Assembly: GCA_963576735.1 (NCBI GenBank)
Contig: OY755177.1
Span: 10,354,001 to 10,418,000 of the forward strand
Length of the DNA: 64,000 bases
Origin: Bedellia somnulentella
Taxonomy: Eukaryota > Arthropoda > Insecta > Lepidoptera > Bedelliidae
Direction of reading: 5' to 3'
Shown here in pieces: positions 9,535 to 21,375 of this stretch (the first letter of the stretch is position 1; the number at the start of each line of letters is the position of its first letter). The notes below the pieces were generated by a model. It had not been told where the DNA came from. It saw nothing but the letters and a program-made list of their open reading frames with translations, and did not search any database. The translations under genes were made by a program, and so were the position numbers.

Positions 9535-10025
9535 ACAAAAAGAAAACCGACTTCATAGAAAAACAACCGAAAATAAACAATCTAGTACTAAAAAGTACGA
9601 AATAAGTTTTTTAATTGAATATGAGTACTGTGATTGATACCTTAGCAATTTCTTTATTCCACACGCGTCAGTTCAACCTACCTAAATATTACAATTCTCT
9701 TAAATTAATTTTTGAGTCGGTGCCAGACAAACAAAAGTAAATTCACCCTGCTATCTATCTCTGATTATTACAATCTAAAAAATATTATATCGTACAAAAA
9801 TCAATTTACCCGACAACTACAAGGTACCCTACATTTTACATGTATATGAAGTGCGAAATACACACTTCTTATTATCAATAATCATCGAGGCTGGCACCGG
9901 CTCACAAATTAATTTAAGAGAATTGTAATATTTAGGTAGGTTGAACTGACGCGTGTGGAATAAAGAAATTGCTAAGGTATCAATCACAGTACTCATATTC
10001 AATTAAAAAACTTATTTCGTTCAAA
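9535..10025. mobile_element. Fold-back element with long inverted repeats, copy 1
   Basis: The segment at about 9585-9725 (ACGAAATAAGTTTTTTAATT, CACACGCGTCAGTTCAACCT) returns inverted at about 9885-10022. The arms are about 140 bp and enclose a core of about 160 bp. The outer left end carries AAAACCGACTTCATAG. No transposase frame is present, so it is a non-autonomous fold-back/MITE-like element. A rearranged relative lies at 26.64-27.32 kb. Confidence 0.8.
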
Positions 10026-10290
10026 ATTCCGCAGTGTCTAAAGACAAAGGTCTATAACCAATATGTGTTCACAGTCATGGCCTACGGCACAGAGACGTGG
10101 CTTCTAACAATGGGCCTCATTAGAAGGCTCCAAGTCACCCAAACGGCAATGGAGAGGGCTCTGTTAGGAGTGCCACTACGCCATTGAATCCGCAACGAGG
10201 AGATCCGTAGAAGAATCGGGGTCACTGATTTAACCCGAAGATTTGCAAAAATGTAATGGGCAGGGCACATTTGGCATTTTTGGATTTTTT
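10026..10290 (+). pseudogene. RTE-b ORF C-terminal relic
   Basis: The frame encodes KIPQCLKTKVYNQYVFTVMA, then YGTETWLLTMGLIRRLQVTQ and AMERALLGVPLRH, a run typical of the region after the reverse transcriptase domain in lepidopteran RTE elements. An in-frame stop at about 10186 breaks it; downstream codons IRNEEIRRRIGVTDLTRRFA continue in the same register before a further stop and AGHIW. It directly abuts the end of the fold-back element. Only about 90 codons survive. Confidence 0.75.
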
Positions 10291-10317
10291 TGCATGATGA
10301 CGAATAGCAGATATTCA

Positions 10318-10530
10318 TACAAATACTAACGCCGTTAGTTTCCGTTGAGGAAGGCAGAGACTGTTGATTGCCCCTTTTTACGATCCTGGCAAACCTCTTA
10401 AGATTCGTCTACATTCATCAATCTTTCGTACATGCCTTTTTATTCTTCACACTTCGGACGCCTGTCTCTTAAAACACATTCTCTATTGGATCTAGATGTG
10501 TCCTTTGTGGTCATCTTCTCAGATTACTCC
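10318..10530 (-). mobile_element. RTE-a 3' end
   Basis: Minus-strand 3' end: ACTAACGCCGTTAGTTTCCG, GATCCTGGCAAACCTCTTAA, CATTCATCAATCTTTCGTAC and TTATTCTTCACACTTCGGAC. No intact frame. Confidence 0.75.
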
Positions 10531-12289
10531 CTGTTTTCAAAAAACTCTTGATGAGCGTAGAGTGCAGACCAATTTTGCTGCACTATTTATTCGATTCATA
10601 CTATAAGATATTGAACAAATCATTTTCCTCTGTTACTTTCAAGAGACAGTCCAAATCAGTCCAAACCAAGAAAATATATTTAAAACTATTAAAACCTTCA
10701 CACATGTCAACATGAATTCATTCAAAACAACATTCAATAATAGAAAATACACTGAATTTAAAAAATTCTCACTGACTTAATCATGAATGAGTTATCGCCG
10801 ATTTCAGCCAATACTACTCAGAACGGTACTTGGTGGCATAGCTTTTTACTAAATTACAAGCATAAAAGCTTTTCTAATGAACTAATAAAAAATAAGTATT
10901 ATTATTTCTCGCATATCTAAACTTCGTAGCTCCAATCTTCCAGAGTGAGTCGCGGGCCAACTTTGCCTGAATGGAATTCCTGACTTTCGTTTTCCATACG
11001 AGCTTCTCACATGCTCGCGGGGACCGCTCCAACTTTTCACTCGCGGGTCGCTCACTTTACTACTCTTAACATTCGATTAGTAGTGTGTAAGGTAGTTTAT
11101 TTATTAGAAGTTTTCACTGTTGCATTAAAATTAAGACTTGGACTTTTTAGCTGTGGTGGATTGATTTATTGTGGGTTTCTCTATCTCCTCTAGTGCTTCG
11201 CCTGTATCCACGCTCAGCTTAAATAGGGTACTATCTGTCTATATATATTAAATAAAATCTCAATGAGTCCAAATTTTTCATTATAATATACATTCCATAA
11301 AACTTTTTGACGTGATTAAATACGTGATAAATTGTGCTTAGTTTTACCGCTATATGAAGGAAAAAAAAGATATCGTTTATTAATCGCCTAAAGAAACAAT
11401 AAGGGAAAAATAACGCTAGAAGTTTCAGTTTACAATTAGACCCAACATTACAAGTGAATAAATTTTAAATGCATTTGGGTCGATGAGGCTTATTCCGGGG
11501 TTTGACTAACCTTTTATAGGACTGAGTTCGTGATCTTATTTATTAATGAAGAACAATAAAATTAATAACTTTAATCATCCTCCAACATGTACGTATGTAA
11601 TTTAAAATAAATTAGCTTTGTAAATAATGTATTAAAGATGTCACGTGCTTTTGATGAGAATGCAATTATATTGGTAATAGATAAAAATAAAACTAAACTC
11701 TTAAAAATACATGTGATTAAAATTCAAAGCGATTAATTTTATGCTATTGCTGGCTATTAAAAATTTATTGGTTAAAAAGAATGAAGAATTATCTGACTAA
11801 GAATTAAATAATGCTACGTGAACCTGAAGAATTTACATAGTTTAGAAATCATAATTGATAAGAAACAGTCTCTCTGTAAATCACTTTCTAACTCAGTCTA
11901 TCGCCATTCACTTGTCAAATATTTGTAGATATATATTAGAAATTAAGTAAAGTTGGGTTTTAATATGTATTAGTTTTATATTATAATTAATAGTTAGGTG
12001 TACATTATTTTTTGTAGTATTTCCTTTGAATACAAACACAAAATAAATATAATAGGTCCCCAAAGGGTCTAATAAACAACATGTTTTTATTAAATATTTG
12101 CGGTAAGAATGATTTGAATATAATAACGTTAAGTTAACTTATAAAGTCAAATCAATGATAGGAAGAGGTACCAAATAGTTGTTGAACTAGTTGTGAAACG
12201 TTAAATTTAAACAAAACCTGAGGAGTGCTATAGCCATCAGCCAAATTCTTAAACCTTCATCTAAATTTATATATAATAATAGTCGGGAT
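10531..12289. other. AT-rich DNA without recognised elements
   Basis: About 1.75 kb with no member of the families found in the window. A mixed-composition patch at 10,930-11,220 (GTGAGTCGCGGGCCAACTTT) is not clearly coding; its 60-codon frame has no recognisable motif. Confidence 0.4.
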
Positions 12290-12390
12290 TAATCAACGAT
12301 CATTTTTTAAACCACTTACGTGATATGTTTGCCTGACGTTTCGGCACACCTACTGGTGCCGTGGTCACGTGGTTATTATATTATATATAA
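12290..12390. repeat. Dispersed repeat fragment with GTTTCGGCAC motif
   Basis: TGCCTGACGTTTCGGCACAC followed by CTGGTGCCGTGGTCACGTGG resembles a short segment often seen in lepidopteran repeats, from memory only. The CGGCAC/GTGCCG pair can form a short stem. It occurs once in this window. Confidence 0.35.
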
Positions 12391-12842
12391 AGTCTACAAA
12401 CCGCGAGAGTTAAAAAATGGTACTTCATCTGAATATTAAATATAAATTACAACAACATACACAATGAGACACAAATATGAAATATATAAAATGGAAATTA
12501 TAAGAGTTTCATATAAACTTTGATCAACTGTAATTCCTGTTGTTATAGCAAATTTCAGCATGATATAAGTTGCAGAATTTTTATATTAACTTTATATACC
12601 GTAATTCCCTCCCCTATGAGAACTTCAGGTAATTATAATAATATAAAACATATATTCTTAGTGTGAATCTAAAGTCACCTACCTGATAAATCTCAACTTT
12701 CTAGGTCCAGCCGTTTAGGCTGTGCACTGTGTGTCTGTCAGCCAGTCAGCAACGAAAGGATTTTGTATAAAGAGATGAAAAATAAACAGCTTGAAATTGA
12801 TATTTTTGCATTCTACTCTAAATTTTACAAAGTATTTTAAAA
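12391..12842. other. AT-rich DNA, nothing recognised
   Basis: No recognised repeat or gene before the C element. Confidence 0.4.
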
Positions 12843-13220
12843 ACATAACATAACATAACATAAACGTTCACGCCGTTTATCCCCGAAGGGGTTGGCAGAG
12901 GTACCAATACTTCTGAACTCACATGGCAGCGCCATCTAGTGTCCAGTGAAGGTACCCACGTTTTGCTTAGACAGTGTACTCACGTGATAGGGGGCAGGCC
13001 TATCGCCGTTTTGTACGAATACACTGTCACATGACTAAGTACAACTCAGCCATGTGGGTTTCCTCACGATGTTTTCCCTCACCGTTAACAACTATGATAA
13101 ATTAACCACACATATGACTTTAGAAAAGACAAATTGGTGTAGGCCCGACCCAGGATTGGAACTCACGCCCTTCTGTTTTCGGGCGGGTGTTCTACCCACT
13201 GGACTCTCATGTCGTTAAAA
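12843..13220 (-). mobile_element. SINE family C, near full length
   Basis: Minus-strand copy with tail (CATAA)n at 12843-12861, then GTTCACGCCGTTTATCCCCG, GGTACCCACGTTTTGCTTAG, GGCAGGCCTATCGCCG and a head in which box B (sense GAGTTCCAATCC) and the start of the tRNA-like region (TTCTACCCACTGGACTCTCA) are visible. It shows the (TTATG)n tail of the family clearly. Confidence 0.88.
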
Positions 13221-15139
13221 CTCGTAGATTTACGCAAACATGTTAAAAATGTTCAAATATATTCCGCAGCGAAACGCTTGCTGAATCGGCGTATGGTAAG
13301 TACACATTGTAACGACACTGATTTTCAGATATCTATGTCTATTGATCAAACATTTGTATTAAAAGAAAAACTACTAGTATTTCTCAAGTTTCTAACATTG
13401 TTACTGCATAGTTCATTTATACTTTTAATTATTTTTTATATTATATTCATTAAATTTTATCATTGATTTTCAGTTATTAACCTTTATGCTGTTAAATATA
13501 ACATGGGTGATATAATATATCCAAAGAAAACACGAACCAAATCAAAGAATAAAATAGATAATAGTGAAATTTATCTATATTAATTTAAAATCTTCTTGTT
13601 ATTTTTATACTTGACTACGAGACAATACTTCAGTAGATAACCTGTCATATTTAAAATAAAAATGCACTTGTTATCGGGCGTTATGTAACAATTGAACTGC
13701 ACAGAAATGCAATGACAAGTAAAATTACCTTTGATAAACTTGATTTGTTTATATGAATGCCATCTCTATGTAAATATAGGTGAAAATATGGTCTGATTAT
13801 TTAATTAGTTTACTAAAGGTTTATTATTGTTGTTGATAAAGTCTTCAATCTGCTGTTGGTCATATGACCTCTGGTGAATCTAAAGTAATGATTTCTGAAT
13901 TTGTCTTACATATTTTGACGTATTTTTAGGATAGGATCTGGTTATCCTCAAACCACTTGGAATCAATCGAAAAGAGGGTACTTCGAATTATCTTAACTGG
14001 ATGGGTTTTAAAATGGCTGCGCAGAAATGACATTGAAGGGCGGTCGAAGTCTAATTACAAATGCTGTTTTTTCCCAATTGAAGAAAAACTTTGAAAATCT
14101 CTGAGGGGGCACTCTGAAAAAACGGTTCTCATAATTTTCAAAACAAGTTAAATCATAAATGACTAAATCCAGGGGTCATGGTGCTAAGCAATGGACAAAC
14201 ATACGTATGAAAATGGTCAACTAAGGGCTACGAAACCCTAAAAACATGTTCTTCCGTCCTTCAAGTTCGCTCTTGAACATGAACTCAAAAGCTGCACCAA
14301 AACCTTTCGCCCGAAAACCACAATCAACACCTTTACCTCAAGATTAGCAGTATCCAGTTCGCCGGTTTTGTTGTGAGAGTATGACAAAGCTAAATTTCGG
14401 CTAGAGAGGTTAGTGTAATCGGAAAATGGAGGTCGTTGACTGGCGGCTATTCTGTCTGCCCTTGTTGGATGACCGCGGCTGCCTCTAATCCTGCCTAATG
14501 ATACCTATCTAGCATAAAAGGCGCCACATCTGTCGCTTATTTGTCCAAGATGACTTTTCGCACTTAGTTTTTAGAGACAATGTTTTAGCACTAACCTAAA
14601 ATGAATTTTTCTGCTGAATTTTTAAAGGTGGTGATCTTAAAAAAATATTTAAGCTAATATATTACGTACGACACTTACAGCGACTCATTTATCGTTGTGT
14701 AAGTATTTTGTGCAAGCGCTTAATGGCTTAAATAAGTTGCGGGTAAAGAATTGCCTACTGCATCGAGCGAAAGTTGTACATAATTTTTAAGCGTTACCGT
14801 TTAGCTGAATGAGAGACTCGTATAAATCAAAGAAGACTGTCTCGGAAATCATTCAATATAATAGATTAATTTTGCTGAAAATTATTAATCTGCAAATAGA
14901 AAATTTATATCTCATTAGTTATTTAGTATAATTTTTGCAGTAACATAAATAAATTAAATGAAAATGAAAGTTGAAAGTTACACTATAAACTGACTTTATT
15001 GAGGTGGTTATCTTGAACGTTCATAAAAAAATACAATATTTCTACATTCATCGCGTGTTAGGAAAAGAAACAAAGACATAAACAAACAAAAATACGAAGA
15101 GTAAATATTCTTTCAAATGAGTTATTTCAAAGTCTGATG
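13221..15139. other. AT-rich DNA without recognised elements
   Basis: About 1.9 kb with no family member recognised. A less AT-rich patch at 14,230-14,530 shows no coding frame or repeat match. The 85-codon frame at 13,209-13,466 starts inside the C element and is low-complexity at its end, so it is not called. Confidence 0.4.
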
Positions 15140-15295
15140 CGAGAAAAATAAAAGAGCATGTACATGTTCTCGTACGAGAACAACAATTAATATGATATCC
15201 TCACAAAAGAGACCTCTGAAACTGTTGCAAAATGACAACCTATAGTGTCTGTCCACCCCAATGGAAATAGAGCTTGGGTGTCAGTAAGTACAGTA
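15140..15295 (+). mobile_element. RTE-a 3' end
   Basis: AATAAAAGAGCATGTACATG, then TGTCTGTCCACCCCAATGGA and TGGGTGTCAGTAAGTAC: a decayed sense-orientation 3' end of RTE-a. It contains an 18-bp palindrome TGTTCTCGTACGAGAACA. Confidence 0.6.
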
Positions 15296-15723
15296 CAGCA
15301 CAGTACATTAACAGGTGTTAATAAAATAAAAAAATAAAATAAAAAAAATAATAATTTCAAAGTAAAAAGATAAATCTTTGTTTTTTGAACGTCAAATTTC
15401 AACTTAATACTAAGTTTACTTCGGATTCAGAAGGTGTTTTGTTTAGAGAAGAACCCGTAAGAAACTCGTCAACACACATCTTTTTTTACGTCAATAAGAT
15501 CATACAAGTATGATAAGCTAGCTGTAAGCACTCACTAGCAACAGATACCTTTCATAATAATATCCATCATCAAACAATACATTGATCGTGAAGGTGACAC
15601 GAGTAATGTGTTGTCATGCGGTAATAACTAGAACACCAATGCTATAATTCATGAAAAGATATACGCTACTTAAATTAAATTATTTATTGAAGTGAAGTTA
15701 TGTAGTTTTGCCTTAAAATATAC
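15296..15723. other. AT-rich DNA, nothing recognised
   Basis: Includes an (AAATA)n-like run near 15,320-15,350. No gene or element recognised. Confidence 0.4.
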
Positions 15724-16135
15724 CTAGCCCATTGCTTCCCTCGGGTATCGTAGAGGCGACTTATTCGGGCTTTTTAAGTTATTGTCTGAGATCGGTATAA
15801 TATTAGTAAAACTATTGGCCTAAATTAGTATTGAAAACTACGTTAGTGATGAAAAAAAAATGTAAGTAGCAGAACCTTGTCTTGGATTGCGGGAACCTGG
15901 AGTCAGTAAGATTCAAAGTTAGTTGGCCTACAGGGCTCTGTGACGCAAGACTTCGTTTTGAGTCACCTATTTTGATAATATCCAGTATCGGTATCCAGTA
16001 TAAGGCAGGCAGGCATACTTTATAAGTAACTGTTGGTCGGCGACCCATCACCAAACATTCTTTATTTTCTATTTTTACTTTACCCAATTTCCAAAAGTAG
16101 ATAAAGAATTTCTAATTCTGAATGAATTAGTTCTT
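15724..16135 (+). mobile_element. SINE-like family A, possibly split by an insertion
   Basis: 5' block at 15,724-15,780 (CCCATTGCTTCCCTCGGGTA, TAGAGGCGACTTATTC, GGGCTTTTTAAG) and 3' block at about 16,035-16,135 (GGCGACCCATCACCAAACAT, TTTCCAAAAGTAGATAAAGA) are in the right order for one A copy. About 250 bases of unrelated sequence sit between them. Confidence 0.5.
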
Positions 16136-16146
16136 ATTTAATTATT

Positions 16147-16400
16147 GCCGTGTAGTGTCGGCATAGAATAACACTACCCCATTTCTACCCGTGGGTGATC
16201 GTAAGAGGCGACTAAGGGTATAGGGGCTTATTAAGTGATTTTTGGGCGATTTGGTTGGAGACCCGTCACCAAAAACATTTATTATTACCATCTTTTCCCC
16301 AATCAACTTCTAAAAGTGGCTGAGGAATTTTTCATTCCAAAGCTCTGGCTACCCCGTTAAGGGATTTATAGCCGTGAGTATATGTACCTATGTATGTTAG
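16147..16400 (+). mobile_element. SINE-like family A, full length
   Basis: Sense copy from GCCGTGTAGTGTCGGC to GCCGTGAGTATATGTACC. TTAGTTCTT occurs on both sides (near 16,128 and 16,400) as a probable target duplication. Confidence 0.85.
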
Positions 16401-16413
16401 TTCTTTTTATTTT

Positions 16414-16440
16414 TGGGATTTATCGCTGCGAGTATATAAT
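16414..16440 (+). mobile_element. SINE-like family A, terminal scrap
   Basis: GGGATTTATCGCTGCGAGTA is the 3' end of family A, only about 25 bases long, right after the full copy. Confidence 0.5.
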
Positions 16441-17595
16441 ATATAGTGATTATAAATGTATGCATGTTATTGATTTGAAAAGGACACAAACACGTGTGAG
16501 ATAGGAAGACAATTTTGGCAGCAGCTACAACAACCTATACTTGAACTGTTTAGTCATTCATTTGTCATAGTCTGTTCGTTTGAAACGTAACGACGTAGAC
16601 TTATCGTCCGCAAATAAAATTTACAAACAACTTTTTTTAAATTATGGATCTTTACCTTGAACTTAGTTTTCAATCTCTCAAAAAAAGACCGTTTTTTTCT
16701 ATACTGTTTAATTTCTAGACAATTTGTAGACGATTGACATTTTACAAACTGTTTGCGCGGGCTTTTAGTTGACAGTTCGTTTATTAAAAAGGCCATTTAG
16801 TAAAATGACGAAGGCAAAAGTGGTTTATTATTGTGGCAAATGAAGTTGTTAGTTTTGTTGTTATTAGAAACCTAAAAAAACTAGGGTGTACATATAATTT
16901 GCCGCTCGGAATATTCCTGCACAATATTATTAGCCTTAAAATAAAGTTTCATATTAACTGGAGGATAACAGTTTTATACAATTTGAATACCATTTGGTGC
17001 ATTATTTTTCTAAATTCAATATTTACTTATGATGATTGAAAGAGTTGTCATTTTCTTTAATTTATTTCGTTTTTTTTTACAATATCACATACGTTAGTAA
17101 ACTGATGACGCTGCGCCTTTTGTAAACGGCAGATTTAGACAGAATGGCAACCACATATGTACTTGTACATGTCCATACTTTTACTACTCAAGCAACAACA
17201 AGTTGTCTATGAAAAATGAATTATTGACAGAATAGTGAGCAGAACGCAAATTATACTTTTATTTAAGAACTTAACCATGAAGGTACAAACAGAACAGGAG
17301 AGCGCACTTACAAAATAATTATAGATGATAATGCAATTTATTACCTCGCAATAAAGCCTATAATCTATTGAACGATGTCAAGTATAGATTTCTCCTAGAT
17401 CGAGAGCCAGGACCAGAGGAGTGTGTCCCGCTCGCATGGTTGCCAAACCAGATTAAGTTAAAAAAAACAAATTCATAAAAAGCAAGTTATTAACTATTCT
17501 TTTTTAATAAATTGTTTTAATTATCATCGTCGTCTATCAACTTGAAGAGAAATACTTTATTAAGTTTGGTAATCGGTAAATTAATATTTATAACA
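16441..17595. other. AT-rich DNA without recognised elements
   Basis: No family member recognised. Frames of 80 codons (minus, 16,554-16,796) and 68 codons (plus, 16,833-17,039) are AT-driven and show no domain. Confidence 0.4.
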
Positions 17596-17662
17596 ACCGT
17601 GATAGCTGTGCAGATAGCAACCGTAATTTGTCTTTTCTAAAGTGTGGTTAATTTATCATGGT
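17596..17662 (+). mobile_element. SINE family C, internally deleted
   Basis: AACCGTGATAGCTGTG (start of the tRNA-like head) is joined after a short gap to TTGTCTTTTCTAAAGTGTGG and TTAATTTATCATGGT of the body. The rest is missing. Confidence 0.65.
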
Positions 17663-17664
17663 AT

Positions 17665-19490
17665 TCGCGTTGTGATTATGATGGATGTTCTATTCTAAGA
17701 GCGAAAAGAAATTAGATTTAGGCATAGCAAGGAAACCTTATGAAAATAAAGTCAATTTTTACTTTCGAAAGATCCAAAGTTTATTTTGTAGTATTGTAAA
17801 TTCAAAAAAGAAAAGCTTAAGTAAGAGTAGTACATATAGGAATGGGATTGCGTTATCGAAAAGGGAAGCTGCAAAAGCATTTGCAGCATATTTTAGTTCG
17901 GCGTACGTGAAAAATCCGGCACGTCTTAGCGTCGCGGACGCGATGTCGGCGGACACGGTGGTGGCGAGCGCGGCGGCGCGCGTGTATCTCACCACGCTGT
18001 CGCGGGACGAGGTGCGCGCGGCGCTGGCGCAGCTGCCCGCCAAGGCGTCCGCCGGCCCGGACCAAGTGCCGGGATTGGTGGTAAAATGACTGTCGTGCGG
18101 CACTGAAGGAGCCCCTCGGATACATTTTTAACTTATGCCTAGTGGAGGCATCGTACCCCGAAGTGTGAAAGTTGACGCGTGTGGTCCTAATTCCGAAGGG
18201 CAAAAATAGTTCAGACGTAAAAAGATTATCGCCTGACAACACATACATCAGGAGGTATCCATACAGATATCAATTTGTCAGTATGGTTTCAGACCAGGCT
18301 ACAGCACAACGAGTAATCTTTTGAACTTGTCAACCTAGGTTGTACATCAGGTAGACTCAGGTAAAAGTTTGGACGTATGTTAATTCGACTTTAAAAAAGT
18401 TTTTGATACGGTTGATGGTGATGTCGCACTTCAAAAATTAGCGGAGTTTGGATTCAAGCCCTGAAATCGTTTGCCTGCTATCTATCAAACAGGAAACAAT
18501 ATGTTGACTACGGTGGGTATATCTCTAGAGAATATAGAATTAACTCAGGCATAAGTCAAGGAAGTAATTTGGGCCCCTTGGAGTTTGTTATTATTATTAT
18601 TGACTTGCCCAAGGTGCTTAAAAACGTGAAATGTCTTATGTTTGTAGATGATCTCAAATTGTTCTTACCTATAGAATCCCCGCAAGATCATGACCCTTCA
18701 AGACTTCAAAGCGACATAGATAGATAGGGTAAATCAATGGACCCAGGAGAACAAAATGCCTCTTAATCTAGATAAATGCATGGCAATAACCTATAGTCGT
18801 TAACGCGAGCCTCACCATCATCCGTATCACGTCAATGGAGTTGTGCTCCCTAGGGTACAGGAGTTTTGAGATCTTGGGGTGACTTTCGACTCACAGTTGT
18901 CGTTCCGTAATCATATCGTGAACAAATGCAAGGATGCTTTTCACTTACTTGGATTTGTGCTCCGCACTACCCGTGGGTTTACCAATATACAAGCAATTAA
19001 AGCTTTGTATAATTCATTGGTTCGTTCGAAGCTAGAATATAACGCAGTCATCGGGAGAAATATTATCGCCTCATGTTGGAGAAGATTCAAAATAAATTCA
19101 CTAGGATTATATATATGAAATTATACGGAGTTTACCCTTATTATCCGCTGATGCACCCCTTTATTCGTTCTGGGTATGGTGGGGTATAACACGTTGGAAG
19201 TAAGGAGAGACTTAAAACTTTTGATTTACTTATTTAATGTAATTAAAGGTACAGTAAAAAATAGCACTATTTTAAGTCAGATTAAAATAGTAATCCCTAA
19301 TAGAACCCTAAGACGGTGGTGGGGAAATTTGATATCGTTGCCAGTGGCACGTACCAATCTTTTCAAAGAAACCCCGCTGACTCGGGCGTTTGTGGCACTC
19401 GGTGAGATCGCGGAACAAATTGATATTTTCGGTTGTTCTTTGACTGACTTCACCAAATGCTCATTGCATTATTTATGTTAGAATGTAAAC
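17665..19490 (+). pseudogene. Jockey-like non-LTR reverse transcriptase relic
   Basis: Broken ORF2 of a Jockey-like non-LTR retrotransposon. In order: a pre-RT segment with NGIALSKREAAKAFAAYFSS (about 17,840-17,900); the RT entry motif KASAGPDQVPG (about 18,040-18,075); motif A as FKKVFDTVD (about 18,385-18,415); the catalytic box as FVDDLKLF (18,641-18,664), keeping both aspartates; a post-RT segment DSQLSFRNHI.. with AIKALYNSLVRSKLEYNAV (18,880-19,050); and a C-terminal frame at 19,176-19,481. At least five frame changes or stops separate these pieces, so it cannot be translated. The N-terminal endonuclease is absent, which makes it 5'-truncated. Codons at 17,930-18,080 are strikingly GC-rich compared with the rest. 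Clade placement is by eye. Confidence 0.85.
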
Positions 19491-19577
19491 TAGTCGCTTT
19501 AATTAATTATATTGTTAACTTGTTAATTATAAAATGTGTAATTTAGTTGCATTAGGTCACACTAACCCACATGTCTG

Positions 19578-19768
19578 AGTGGTACTTAGTCATGTGACAG
19601 TGCATTCGTACAAAACAGTAACAGGCCTGCCCCCTATCACGTGAGTACACTGTCCATGCAAAACATGGGTACTCTGAATACCAGGTGACAAAGTCACGTG
19701 ATGTTCAGAAGTATTAGTACCTCTGCCAACCCCTTCGGGGATATTCGGCGTGAATGTTATGTTAATAT
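19578..19768 (+). mobile_element. SINE family C, 3' part
   Basis: CATGTGACAGTGCATTCGTA, GGCCTGCCCCCTATCACGTG, ATGGGTACTCTGAATACCAG and CCCCTTCGGGGATATTCGGC, ending GTGAATGTTATGTTAAT. Well-preserved 3' 190 bases. Confidence 0.85.
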
Positions 19769-19927
19769 TTATAACGAGGATACACATGGAAATAAAATAA
19801 TTAAGTTGTCCAAAATTAAGTATCTTTTCGTGTGTTACGTAGCTTTTATCATTTAACTAAGTGTAGTGTAATATAGTGAAAACTATTTTTACCTTTCTAT
19901 TTCAAATAAATAATATAAATGAAATAA

Positions 19928-20150
19928 TATGCTACGTATTGTCGGCTTAACATAGCACAAATATTTTATATCCGCGCATCGCAAGAGGCAACATAGGCTT
20001 TTGGTTTGGGGCTTTTAAAGTCATTTACTATATACTTTCATCATCCTTTTAATGCCACCATCCATTACTTACCATCTTCTCTTTAGTCAACTACGAAAAG
20101 TGGCTTAGAACATTTTTGATTCTGACGCTCTGACTACCCCTTTTTATCCT
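19928..20150 (+). mobile_element. SINE-like family A, decayed
   Basis: Sense copy: TGCTACGTATTGTCGGCTTA, ATCGCAAGAGGCAACATAGG, TTGGGGCTTTTAAAG and GTCAACTACGAAAAGTGGCT follow the family order with many substitutions. Confidence 0.65.
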
Positions 20151-20169
20151 ATTAATATTATAATTGTGA

Positions 20170-20355
20170 CTATTTTGAGATTTGGATGTTTATGTGTTTG
20201 AGGCAAATAGGCTAAGAACATGATGTATATGAATGAAATTTGGCACAATGCTATATAATGACCCAAATTATCAAATAAGATAATTATTATCCCGGAAAAA
20301 AATTACTAATAAAATATTACTAATTTGACAGTACGAAGTTTGTCGGGTCGGCTAG
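20170..20355 (+). mobile_element. Dispersed repeat H
   Basis: Contains ATGAATGAAATTTGGCACAA, ATTATCCCGGAAAAAAATTA and ACGAAGTTTGTCGGGTCGGC followed by TAGTAAT. This layout is familiar from a very common lepidopteran repeat (a '..GAAATTTGG..CCCGGAAAA..GCTAGTA' series), recalled rather than searched. A second, interrupted copy is at 59.09-60.04 kb. Confidence 0.55.
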
Positions 20356-20747
20356 TAATCTATAAATTAAGAATCTGTATGTACGTAAATATAAGTGTTT
20401 TGCAATCTTTAGAAAACTCTTATTAAAACACAAACAGATGGTCACCCTACATAAAACGAGACACAGCTATCTAGTTAGTTATCCTTTTTCAGGACATTTT
20501 AGGACGCCAGTGGGCATTCTTATCTAGATAGTACTTCCATGTTACAAACACAATATTATACTGGGACATAACAAACAATATGATGTGTAAGGGCAGCGAT
20601 GAAACCTTTGTGCACAGAGGATGTCTATGGGTAGAATGATGATGATTTTTGCAGCACATATATCAAGGAAAGTAAAGGATACACAGGAGTTACTGGTGAA
20701 CTGCTTGCTCTCTAGTTATAATTGCTTAGAATGGTTGCTAAATCAAT
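20356..20747. other. AT-rich DNA, nothing recognised
   Basis: No family member or gene recognised. Confidence 0.4.
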
Positions 20748-20835
20748 AGTCGGGTTTCGGTCGGTCTTAGACTAGCATTGCACCATTTCTTGCCGTGGGT
20801 TTCATAAGAGGTGCAAAAGGTATCTCTGGAGCTAG
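20748..20835 (+). mobile_element. SINE-like family A, decayed 5' fragment
   Basis: GGTCGGTCTTAGACTAGCAT, CACCATTTCTTGCCGTGGGT and TCATAAGAGGTGCAAAAGGT match the first 80 bases of family A. Confidence 0.55.
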
Positions 20836-21069
20836 GAACTTTATCATGTGTTCTACAGTAACTGTGGAAATGCTTTATAATACGTAATATTAAATTGAAA
20901 TGATGAGGGATTATTAAAACGTCAATTTCGTTTACTCTATTTTGGGACTGTAGACAAAATAATTATAGGAAGTGATTTAAGCCCAGTAATCTCACTCTTT
21001 TAGTACGAATGTTTTTGGAATAACCAAGACTAGCGATTAACTGAAACCGAAATAAACCAAACACATATG

Positions 21070-21375
21070 TGCTGACGCTATTAGTTCCCATATGGGGAGG
21101 CAAAAAATATAAATTGCCACTTTGGCCGATCCTGGCAACTTCTCGAGTTTTGACTATATTAATCGAGCTTTTCATGCATATCCCTTATAACATGCAGATT
21201 TTGGACGCCTGCCTTATATATAAAATGTTACTGTTTGATCTGAATATGTCCTCCATGGTCATCACCTTCCACATCGGCCCTATAACTTTCTTTAACCAAT
21301 TTACTTTCATCCATCCTCTCTAAGTGGCCGCACCAGCTTATTAAAATTCCTTTTTCTATATTTTTTAACAGTACA
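21070..21375 (-). pseudogene. RTE-a ORF C-terminal relic
   Basis: Minus-strand relic of about the last 100 codons: GCTGACGCTATTAGTTCCCA, CGATCCTGGCAACTTCTCGA, GTCCTCCATGGTCATC (the GRP..R region) and TTCATCCATCCTCTCTAAGT followed by a segment equivalent to GHxERMD. No open frame remains. Confidence 0.7.

Noticed and set aside
17759..18248. Minus-strand frames of 114 and 131 codons
   Set aside because: They lie opposite the Jockey-like relic and arise from its GC-rich codons; the plus strand carries the recognisable RT motifs.
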